Assembly (NCBI GenBank): GCA_937892695.1
Contig: CALBJK010000213.1
Location: 1 to 6,007 of the forward strand
Length of the DNA stretch: 6,007 bases
Direction of reading: 5' to 3'
Origin: an uncultured Prevotella sp.
Lineage (GTDB): Bacteria > Bacteroidota > Bacteroidia > Bacteroidales > Bacteroidaceae
Shown: positions 1 through 4,674 of the stretch, in pieces
How positions within the stretch are numbered: the first letter of the stretch is position 1
Layout of the letters: each line of letters begins with the position of its first letter
Notes under the pieces: generated by a model
The model's database searches: none
What the model was told of the DNA's origin: nothing
What the model saw: only the letters and a program-made list of their open reading frames with translations
Position numbers and translations under genes: made by a program

Positions 1-9
1 AAAACAAAA

Positions 10-534
10 ATGAGACATAATAAAAAATTCAACCATCTGAGTCGTACTGCATCTCATCGTCACGCTATGCTTGCAAACATGGCTATCTCGCTGATAATGC
101 ACAAAAGAATCACTACGACCCTCGCAAAGGCAAAGGCTTTGAAGACATACGTCGAGCCTCTAATTACACGCAGTAAGGAAGATACTACCAATTCTCGCCG
201 CGTAGTGTTCCGCTATCTGCAGAACAAGTATGCTCTGAAAGAACTTTTCTCAACAGTAGCACAGAAAATTGGAGATCGTCCCGGTGGTTACACCCGCATC
301 ATTAAGCTTGGACTTCGTAAGGGTGATGCTGCTCCTGTTGCATTCATAGAGCTTGTCGACTTCGACGAGAACATGGCTAAGACTTCTAAGGCTGCCAAGA
401 AGACTCGTCGTAGCCGTAGGTCTGCTTCAAAGGCCGAAGCTCCGGCTGCCGAAACAGCTGAAGCAAACACTCCCGAGGCAGAGAAGCCCAAGGCTGATGC
501 GACTTCAGAAGCTGAAGCACCAAAGGCTGAATAA
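10..534 (+). CDS. rplQ: 50S ribosomal protein L17 with C-terminal charged extension
   Basis: This is large-subunit ribosomal protein L17, which helps organise 23S rRNA domains near the exit-tunnel side of the 50S subunit. The N-terminus MRHNKKFNHLSRTASHR, the segment ITTTLAKAKALKTYVEPLIT (about 34-53) and the GGYTRIIKLGLRKGDAAPVA stretch (about 92-111) are diagnostic of the family. The core ends near residue 120. It is followed by a basic stretch rich in Lys/Arg (about 123-141) and then an Ala/Glu/Pro-rich acidic tail (about 142-174), so the protein is about 50 residues longer than the compact bacterial form; tails of this kind are usual in Bacteroidota L17. The start has an A-rich leader (AAAACAAAA) and no Shine-Dalgarno, as usual in this phylum. 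rpoA is expected just upstream but lies outside the window. The gene is probably the last of its operon, since a strong terminator follows. Confidence 0.98.
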   Translation: MRHNKKFNHLSRTASHRHAMLANMAISLIMHKRITTTLAKAKALKTYVEPLITRSKEDTTNSRRVVFRYLQNKYALKELFSTVAQKIGDRPGGYTRIIKLGLRKGDAAPVAFIELVDFDENMAKTSKAAKKTRRSRRSASKAEAPAAETAEANTPEAEKPKADATSEAEAPKAE

Positions 535-559
535 TCGACAATCAACTGTCTTTGAAAAT

Positions 560-596
560 AAAAAAGTCTGCTGGCGGCTGTCAGTAGACTTTTTTT
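560..596 (+). terminator. Rho-independent terminator after rplQ
   Basis: The 5' arm AAAAAAGTCTGCTG (560-573) pairs with CAGTAGACTTTTTT (582-595) through one G-U pair, leaving an 8-base loop (574-581). The 3' arm runs into a tract of seven T (590-596). The A-tract opposite the T-tract could also let it act on the opposite strand. It lies 26 bases after the rplQ stop and should end the ribosomal-protein operon. Confidence 0.9.
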
Positions 597-643
597 GTAT
601 CCCTTTTAAGCATTCAGTCGCTCGTTTTTTATAGTTTTTCAAA

Positions 644-1309
644 ATGGGAAAGAAAGTTCATAACTGTGCCGAAATGGTAGACTATATACAACGTGTCGGC
701 ATGCTCCCGCTTCTTCCTTTGGGTATTAGCGGATGGTCAGCTGACGAAGTTGTCAGTTCCGAGTGTCGTTATGTCTGTTTGCCTGATGGTGGATGGGAGT
801 GGCCTTTATGGAAATGGAAAGGTCAGATAATACAAGAGAGCGGTTGTGCTTACGGCAAGTTCCTCCGTGGAAAGGCGGCCTTTGTCAGTCGTGAATGGTG
901 GCCCGACTTTTGCAATTATCGTCGTAGTATACTGCCAAAACCCGAGGAGGGAAGCATAGAAGACTCAATATTGACCATTCTCAAAGAGAACGGCAGTGCC
1001 ATTACCCGCAACCTGCGTTCGCAGTGTGGTTTCACAGGTGAGAAAATGCGGAGTCGTTTCGATGCTTACCTGTCGCGACTGGAAATGGGGTGTTACATCC
1101 TTACCGAAGACTTTGTCTATCCCGTTGACCGTCACGGACGCGAATATGGGTGGGGATGGTCTCTCCTAACAACGCCCGAAGAATTGTTTGGTAATGAATC
1201 AGTAGTTTGCGAACGTACCCCTAATGAGTCGTTACGCCTTTTGATCGGTCAAATGCGCAGAATATTGCCTCAGTTATCTGAATCAGAAGTCATGCGTTTG
1301 CTTAAATGA
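644..1309 (+). CDS. AlkZ-related winged-helix protein (YcaQ/AlkX-like, short form)
   Basis: This 221-residue protein resembles a conserved Bacteroidales family that databases label AlkZ-related, from recall of the family pattern. AlkZ/AlkX (YcaQ) enzymes are winged-helix DNA glycosylases that excise alkylated or crosslinked bases, but they are about 350-400 residues long, so this is roughly half size. Visible features are a Trp-rich segment DGGWEWPLWKWKG (48-60), VSREWWPDF (81-89), a probable winged helix at about 104-155 (SILTILKENGSAITRNL, then CGFTGEKMRSRFDAYLSRLE), and HGREYGWGWSLLTTPEEL (164-181). I cannot place the catalytic Gln-rich motif of true AlkZ/YcaQ proteins, so glycosylase activity is not claimed. 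The gene starts 47 bases after the rplQ terminator, implying its own promoter, though none is convincing in that gap. No strong terminator follows. There is no signal peptide or membrane segment, so it should be cytoplasmic. Confidence 0.8.
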   Translation: MGKKVHNCAEMVDYIQRVGMLPLLPLGISGWSADEVVSSECRYVCLPDGGWEWPLWKWKGQIIQESGCAYGKFLRGKAAFVSREWWPDFCNYRRSILPKPEEGSIEDSILTILKENGSAITRNLRSQCGFTGEKMRSRFDAYLSRLEMGCYILTEDFVYPVDRHGREYGWGWSLLTTPEELFGNESVVCERTPNESLRLLIGQMRRILPQLSESEVMRLLK

Positions 1310-1402
1310 CTGAAACTCTTTTAATGTTCCAATCGCCATAACAATTAATTCCGTGGACACTAAATAGCATAAGAAATATTCTTTATTTTGTTCAAGTTGA
1401 AG

Positions 1403-1410
1403 TAATTTTG
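1403..1410 (+). promoter_or_regulatory. Possible Bacteroidota -7 element upstream of the flavin reductase gene
   Basis: TAATTTTG fits the Bacteroidota -7 consensus TAnnTTTG. No TTTG lies at the usual 19-21 bases upstream; the nearest, at 1387-1390, is only 12 bases away, so support is partial. If it is used, the leader would be about 60 nt and contain an imperfect hairpin, GCATTGGC (1434-1441) with GCCATTGC (1447-1454), having one mismatch and a TGTTT loop. The rest of the 1310-1478 gap is AT-rich and shows no other gene or clear signal. Confidence 0.4.
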
Positions 1411-1478
1411 CATACACATTATTATATGTAAGCGCATTGGCTGTTTGCCATTGCTTCAAACGAATATAAAACTCACTT

Positions 1479-2051
1479 ATGATGAAAAGATTTTCTCCTA
1501 AGCCATGGCTGTTGCCACAGCCTGTACTTGTAATCGGAACTTTTGATAAAGATGGCCTTCCCAATGCGATGAATGCCGCTTGGGCCGGTACATGGGAGCG
1601 CAACGAAATTATGATATCTATGGGCAATCACGCCACGACTGACAATCTCAGACATAATGGCGACTTTACAGTCGCTTTTGCCACAAAGCCGACCATGGTA
1701 GCTGCAGATTATGTCGGAATAGTTAGCGGCCGAAGCGTCCATGACAAAGTAGAGCATACCGGCTGGCATTGTGAACGTTCCGAAAAAGTCAATGCTCCGG
1801 TGTTTACAGATTTTCCTCTTACGCTGGAATGTCACATAAAGCGTAAGATCGACGAAAATGTCGATGGCGTCAATCTCGTGGCCGAAGTAATCGGTGTCTT
1901 ATGCGATGAACGTTATCTTGGAGACGACGGTCAACCGGATGTCGAGAAGATGGAACTTATCAGTTTTGATCCAATCCATCACAAGTATATCCTTTTAGGC
2001 AAAAGCGTAGGGCAGGCTTTCCGTATCGGAAACGAACTTAAAGAGAAGTAA
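1479..2051 (+). CDS. Flavin reductase family protein (FMN-binding split barrel)
   Basis: This 190-residue protein matches the flavin reductase-like FMN-binding split-barrel family. Members bind FMN and either reduce flavins with NAD(P)H or act as small flavoproteins of unknown substrate. Motifs run in the usual order: PVLVIGTFDKDGLPNAMNA (15-33), the first barrel strands with the Asn-rich turn; NHATTDNLRHNGDFTVAFA (50-68), corresponding to the family T-x-x-N-L...F pattern near the flavin phosphate; and DYVGIVSGRSVHDKVEHTGW (77-96), matching the DYxGxxSGxxxDK signature. Length is typical and no signal peptide is seen. Two ATG codons occur in tandem at 1479 and 1482, so the true start may be one residue later. 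Only 10 bases separate its stop from the ATG of the aldo/keto reductase, so the two are probably co-transcribed. The electron acceptor cannot be inferred from sequence. Confidence 0.9.
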   Translation: MMKRFSPKPWLLPQPVLVIGTFDKDGLPNAMNAAWAGTWERNEIMISMGNHATTDNLRHNGDFTVAFATKPTMVAADYVGIVSGRSVHDKVEHTGWHCERSEKVNAPVFTDFPLTLECHIKRKIDENVDGVNLVAEVIGVLCDERYLGDDGQPDVEKMELISFDPIHHKYILLGKSVGQAFRIGNELKEK

Positions 2052-2061
2052 TTTGTCTGTT

Positions 2062-2919
2062 ATGAGAGTTAAGAAAGTTTTATTAAAAGACGGTAGTGCA
2101 GTTCCCTCTATAGGGCAAGGCACATGGAAGTTGGGGGAGGATCCAGACAGTGAAAAAACAGAAATGGCTGCCTTGCGAGAAGGTATAGAGCATGGGCTTA
2201 CTCTTATCGATACTGCCGAAATGTATGGTGAAGGCCGTTCAGAGACACTTGTCGGTAAAGCAATCCGCGAATACGACCGTGACAGCCTGTTTCTGGTTTC
2301 CAAAGTCCTTCCTTATAATGCCGGCCGCAATCATATTTTTGACAGCTGTGAGGCAAGTCTGCGTCGGTTGAATACTGATTATCTCGACCTTTATTTGCTT
2401 CATTGGCCTGGCAATGTACCTTTGTCCGAAACAGTCGATTGCATGGAAGAGCTTGTCAGCCGTGGCCTTATACGTCGTTGGGGCGTGTCCAATTTCGATT
2501 GCGAAGACATGAAACATCTTTCCTCGTACGACACCGAAGGACATTGCGCCACCGACCAGGTTCTTTACCATGTCGCTTCGCGAGGTGTCGAGTACGATTT
2601 GCTGCCTATGATGCGAAGCATTAAGATGCCGATGATGGCCTATTGCCCGTTGGCTCAGGCCGGAAGTCTTCGCGATGGACTTTTCTCTGATCCCGTATTG
2701 CGTCGTATTGCAGAAGAACATGAAGCTACTGTTGCCCAGATTCTTCTCGCCTTTGATACTCGTGACAATGACATAATAGCCATTCCCCGAAGTGGAAATC
2801 CGAAACATGCGGTCGAGAACGCTTCTGCGGTTGAAATTCAGCTGTCAAACCATGACATAGAACTGATTGACCGCGAGTTCCCTGCTCCGACCAGTCGCGA
2901 ACCGCTTGACATCGTTTAG
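2062..2919 (+). CDS. Aldo/keto reductase (NAD(P)H-dependent)
   Basis: This 285-residue protein of the aldo/keto reductase superfamily should reduce aldehydes or ketones to alcohols with NAD(P)H in the cytoplasm. The full catalytic tetrad is present: Asp50 and Tyr55 in LIDTAEMYGEGRSE, Lys81 in FLVSKVLPYN, and His114 in LDLYLLHWPG. WGVSNFD (near 140) and the C-terminal cofactor loop IPRSGNPKHAVENA (near 252-265) are also typical. The TIM-barrel length is normal. The overall pattern is closest to bacterial YeaE/2,5-diketogluconate reductase-like enzymes, but the substrate cannot be assigned. I chose the ATG at 2062; a TTG in frame at 2053 would add three residues (MSV) and is less likely. The gene follows the flavin reductase by 10 bases, suggesting a redox-related two-gene operon, and a strong terminator follows 20 bases after its stop. 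Confidence 0.93.
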   Translation: MRVKKVLLKDGSAVPSIGQGTWKLGEDPDSEKTEMAALREGIEHGLTLIDTAEMYGEGRSETLVGKAIREYDRDSLFLVSKVLPYNAGRNHIFDSCEASLRRLNTDYLDLYLLHWPGNVPLSETVDCMEELVSRGLIRRWGVSNFDCEDMKHLSSYDTEGHCATDQVLYHVASRGVEYDLLPMMRSIKMPMMAYCPLAQAGSLRDGLFSDPVLRRIAEEHEATVAQILLAFDTRDNDIIAIPRSGNPKHAVENASAVEIQLSNHDIELIDREFPAPTSREPLDIV

Positions 2920-2943
2920 TCTTATTACCGATTTAGGTTAAAA
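2918..2943 (+). repeat. Degenerate copy of the MITE terminal repeat
   Basis: TCTTATTACCGATTTAGG (2920-2937) matches the + strand right repeat TCTAATGACCGATTTGGG (4448-4465) at 15 of 18 positions. Against the reverse complement of the left end plus its flank (4198-4223), the match over 2918-2943 is 23 of 26 and includes the TTAAAA continuation. It starts inside the aldo/keto reductase stop codon and ends inside the terminator stem. No matching partner end was seen nearby, so it could be a decayed solo end. Confidence 0.55.
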
Positions 2944-2976
2944 AGGAAGGTGTGCACAATGTTCACCTTCCTTTTT
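2940..2976 (+). terminator. Rho-independent terminator after the aldo/keto reductase gene
   Basis: AAAAAGGAAGGTG (2940-2952) is a perfect 13-bp complement of CACCTTCCTTTTT (2964-2976), with an 11-base loop TGCACAATGTT and a terminal T-tract. The A-tract on the other side means it could also work for transcripts coming from the right. It closes the flavin reductase/aldo-keto reductase unit. Confidence 0.93.
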
Positions 2977-3005
2977 CATTATAGTGGACTGAAAAAATAA
3001 TCCTA

Positions 3006-3040
3006 TTTGTCTTCTTATTGGAATGTTTGTCATATCTTTG
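3006..3040 (+). promoter_or_regulatory. Probable Bacteroidota promoter for the 357-residue protein
   Basis: TATCTTTG (3033-3040) is an exact TAnnTTTG -7 box. A TTTG at 3006-3009 could be the -33 box, although the 23-base spacer is longer than the usual 19-21. It lies between a terminator and the next gene, giving a leader of about 85 nt. Confidence 0.6.
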
Positions 3041-3060
3041 TATAGGATAGGCTGCATTCG

Positions 3061-3086
3061 GGCAATTGAAAGCAAGCTTTCTTGCC
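3061..3086 (+). other. Hairpin in the 5' leader of the 357-residue protein gene
   Basis: GGCAA (3061-3065) pairs with TTGCC (3082-3086). After a two-base TT bulge, GAAAG (3068-3072) pairs with CTTTC (3077-3081) around a CAAG loop, giving a 10-bp bulged stem about 46 nt before the start codon. There is no T-tract, so it is not an intrinsic terminator. A role in mRNA stability or regulation is conjecture, and it matches no riboswitch that I recognise. Confidence 0.45.
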
Positions 3087-3131
3087 GCTCATTTGCACTA
3101 TCTATATTGTTAAAACTAAAACAAGATTCTT

Positions 3132-4205
3132 ATGGTGTTAAATGATGACATGCTTGACGCGGCGTTCCGTTACCGCAAGGCAGAGGTTTGGAAGCAAATC
3201 TATAGTGACGATATTTTTGCCGTCAAATTGTCGAATGGTGAAATCGGATATTGCTCGGTGATGGGGAATAATGGCGAGCACTTCGCGCTCGGACTTTACT
3301 TAGGCGATGAAGGACTCAAGACCTTTGTATGTAGCCTTGGCGGTGAAGGTTTGTCACGCATCGAGCTGTTGGAACATTCGCTCATGTTCGATTGTATCAC
3401 TTGCGACTTTATGAATGCCAAAGACATTCGTCCCGAAGTCAAGTCAGTAATAAAAGACTACGCTGCAAGAAAAGGTGTTAAGATACAACGCCCTCATGGT
3501 TGGCCAGATTTCACACGTCACCAGCCTTTCTTCGCACCTTGGTGCATCACCGATGCCGGCGAAGGACAGCTTATGGTCGAGGCTCTCGACGCAGCAATCG
3601 CCTTTGGTTCTTTCGTCAAAAGCGGCCAACTGTCTTTCCCTTATCCTGAAGGCTCGACTACACCGACCTTGTCCGATTGGAAAAAGGGTGGAGTCAGAGT
3701 CCCACTTCTCGTTCCTGACGGCAATGGCGGATATAGCCTGTCCGAGACCGTCTCGCCGGCTGTCAGCGATGACCTTTACAAGGAGTTCCCTTTCGAGAAC
3801 GACATCATTGCCGGCAAGGTCAAATCGCTGCCGTCGGCCGATGTGACCCTTCTTTGCCGTTGGTCTTACATGCCTGTGCCTTTCTATTCTGACGATGACG
3901 ACGAAGCACCCGTCTACCAACCAATCCTGATGGTTATCGACTCTGAAAATCACGACATGAATCCGGTCATGCCTGATGTCGATTCGATAAGTGCTTCTCA
4001 GCTGCTATGCACGTTTGCCAACGGCTTTACCAAAACATACGGCGGCCGTCCTGTCGAGATTGTGGTTGACACACCGTTGTCCTATTCCTTCTTGCATGAT
4101 TTCTGTGAGCGTTGTGGCATTCGTCTGACTGTGCGTGATGAGCGGTTAGACGAACTCGACCAAGTCAGCAACCTTATGCTGTCTACAATGCACATGTTCT
4201 TTTAA
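3132..4205 (+). CDS. Uncharacterised protein, possibly DUF7309/DUF6930-like
   Basis: I do not recognise a function. The 357-residue product has no signal peptide or membrane segment and is probably cytoplasmic. Its N-terminal region (about 10-80: FRYRKAEVWKQIYSDDIFAV, then GEIGYCSVMGNNGEHFALGL and YLGDEGL) resembles, from memory, proteins annotated with DUF7309 and DUF6930; no domain search was possible, so this label is tentative. The middle has KGVKIQRPHGWPDFTRHQPF (about 115-134). An acidic run YSDDDDEAP sits near residues 253-261. The C-terminal region (about 264-357) begins YQPILMVIDSENHDMNPVM and continues with PVEIVVDTPLSYSFLHDFCE. The chosen ATG follows an A-rich leader (TAAAACTAAAACAAGATTCTT); an alternative ATG lies at 3150. 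It appears monocistronic: it has its own promoter and is separated from gdhA by the mobile element and gdhA's own promoter. The stop codon is embedded in the TTTAA duplicated by that element, and no terminator precedes the element. Confidence 0.85.
   Translation: MVLNDDMLDAAFRYRKAEVWKQIYSDDIFAVKLSNGEIGYCSVMGNNGEHFALGLYLGDEGLKTFVCSLGGEGLSRIELLEHSLMFDCITCDFMNAKDIRPEVKSVIKDYAARKGVKIQRPHGWPDFTRHQPFFAPWCITDAGEGQLMVEALDAAIAFGSFVKSGQLSFPYPEGSTTPTLSDWKKGGVRVPLLVPDGNGGYSLSETVSPAVSDDLYKEFPFENDIIAGKVKSLPSADVTLLCRWSYMPVPFYSDDDDEAPVYQPILMVIDSENHDMNPVMPDVDSISASQLLCTFANGFTKTYGGRPVEIVVDTPLSYSFLHDFCERCGIRLTVRDERLDELDQVSNLMLSTMHMFF
4201..4205. repeat. Left TTTAA target-site duplication
   Basis: TTTAA directly precedes the left inverted repeat and contains the TAA stop (4203-4205) of the upstream gene. 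It is identical to 4466-4470, consistent with a 5-bp duplication made on insertion. Because TTTAA is AT-rich and nearly palindromic, a 20-bp inverted repeat including AA/TT is an alternative reading. Confidence 0.65.
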
Positions 4206-4321
4206 CCCAAATCGGTCATTAGACTTCTGACGTATTTCATGTTATTGTCGTCTAGATTTCTTTCGGCTTTGATGCAGGCGTAGCGGGCTACGTCAAGGGA
4301 AAACGAACTATTCCGATAAGC
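4202..4321 (-). pseudogene. C-terminal remnant of an unidentified protein inside the MITE-like element
   Basis: On the minus strand, 39 sense codons run from 4321 down to 4205 and end at TAA (4202-4204). The peptide contains SLDVARYACIKAERNLDDN (residues 8-26 of the fragment) and ends NMKYVRSLMTDLG; it looks protein-like, with an amphipathic charge pattern rather than random composition. An in-frame TGA (4322-4324) bounds it upstream, and the only internal ATG is 12 codons from the end, so it is not a plausible intact gene. The stop codon comes mostly from flanking target DNA. The likeliest source is the 3' end of a transposase gene from the parent element, but I recognise no family and have no catalytic residues to judge by. 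Confidence 0.4.
4206..4223 (+). repeat. Left terminal inverted repeat of the MITE-like element
   Basis: CCCAAATCGGTCATTAGA pairs perfectly with 4448-4465. Read on the minus strand it encodes the last residues (SLMTDLG) of the remnant reading frame, so the repeat was once, or still resembles, the end of a coding sequence. Confidence 0.85.
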
Positions 4322-4447
4322 TCAAAGACCAATGATGCTTGCATCAATTGGCTTGGCGAGGAATAAGTATGAAAAGAATGATGGGCGGCAAGGACGTGAA
4401 ATACGGCGAAGAGTGAACTTTATTATATTGGAACGATAAAATCACGC

Positions 4448-4465
4448 TCTAATGACCGATTTGGG
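4448..4465 (+). repeat. Right terminal inverted repeat of the MITE-like element
   Basis: TCTAATGACCGATTTGGG is the exact reverse complement of the left repeat. In one + strand frame (4446-4466) it also reads ALMTDLG. A stop codon lies in that frame at 4437-4439, so there is no usable gene here. Confidence 0.85.
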
Positions 4466-4470
4466 TTTAA
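4466..4470. repeat. Right TTTAA target-site duplication
   Basis: This TTTAA directly follows the right inverted repeat and matches 4201-4205. Removing the element plus one copy would join the upstream stop codon to CCTGTTTGGG (4471 onward), giving a continuous ancestral intergenic sequence. Confidence 0.65.
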
Positions 4471-4542
4471 CCTGTTTGGGCTAAATGTTGCCTACTACAT
4501 GATGCTGCTATCTTGCCGGACGGGAAAGCAACTACTGCCATC

Positions 4543-4555
4543 TTACATAATGTAA
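4543..4555. promoter_or_regulatory. 13-bp palindrome upstream of gdhA, candidate regulator site
   Basis: TTACATAATGTAA is a perfect palindrome around a central A. Its centre lies about 73 bases upstream of the expected gdhA transcription start and 29 bases upstream of the -33 box, a position suited to a dimeric activator. It has no T-tract or long stem, so it is not a terminator. The regulator is unknown and the region is AT-rich, so chance is possible. Confidence 0.35.
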
Positions 4556-4584
4556 TAATAAATGCTAAAAATGGACGTTTACAC

Positions 4585-4615
4585 TTTGCCGTCACTCCGA
4601 AATTTGCTATATTTG
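4585..4615 (+). promoter_or_regulatory. gdhA promoter (Bacteroidota -33/-7 type)
   Basis: TTTG (4585-4588) and TATATTTG (4608-4615) match both boxes of the Bacteroidota vegetative promoter consensus, with a 19-base spacer. Transcription should begin near 4622, giving an A-rich leader of about 53 nt with no Shine-Dalgarno. TGTCA-TGAT-TGACA (4619-4632) forms a small inverted repeat over the expected start site and could be a short 5' hairpin or an operator. The promoter lies outside the mobile element. Confidence 0.8.
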
Positions 4616-4674
4616 CGTTGTCATGATTGACACAGCGAAATAAGAAACAGAAAACAATTTTAAAACATAAGTCT

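Larger units (their letters stand above)
4206..4465. mobile_element. MITE-like non-autonomous element, 260 bp
   Basis: The segment begins with CCCAAATCGGTCATTAGA (4206-4223) and ends with its exact reverse complement TCTAATGACCGATTTGGG (4448-4465), an 18-bp perfect terminal inverted repeat. It is flanked on both sides by TTTAA (4201-4205 and 4466-4470), as expected for a 5-bp target duplication. No transposase-length reading frame is inside, so it would need a transposase supplied elsewhere. Internal structure includes a bulged hairpin near the centre, CCAATGATGC (4329-4338) with GCATCAATTGG (4341-4351), and a CGTAGC/GCTACG inverted repeat (4279-4292). The left half holds a minus-strand reading-frame remnant; the right half holds only a 26-codon plus-strand open stretch (4336-4416). 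I cannot assign an IS family. Confidence 0.75.

Noticed and set aside
1310..1478. A small gene or strong terminator in the gap after the AlkZ-related gene
   Set aside because: No convincing reading frame or stem with T-tract is present; only a partial promoter motif and a weak hairpin were found.
2053..2061. TTG start for the aldo/keto reductase
   Set aside because: It adds only MSV before an ATG at 2062 that fits family N-termini. Without a Shine-Dalgarno to favour TTG, ATG is the simpler choice.
2239..2808. 189-codon minus-strand open frame within the aldo/keto reductase gene
   Set aside because: The plus-strand gene has a full catalytic tetrad; the antisense product has no recognisable motif.
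3444..3953. 169-codon minus-strand open frame within the unknown 357-residue gene
   Set aside because: The plus-strand frame is longer, has a promoter and a normal leader, and its product resembles known conserved proteins. The antisense frame has none of these.
4336..4416. 26-codon plus-strand open stretch in the right half of the MITE-like element, with ATG at 4369
   Set aside because: Too short, no promoter and no recognised family. It may be another fragment of the parent element but cannot be called a gene.
4204..4467. The inverted repeats as the two arms of a terminator or riboregulator
   Set aside because: The arms are more than 200 bases apart with no T-tract, and flanking identical TTTAA copies favour a transposed element.
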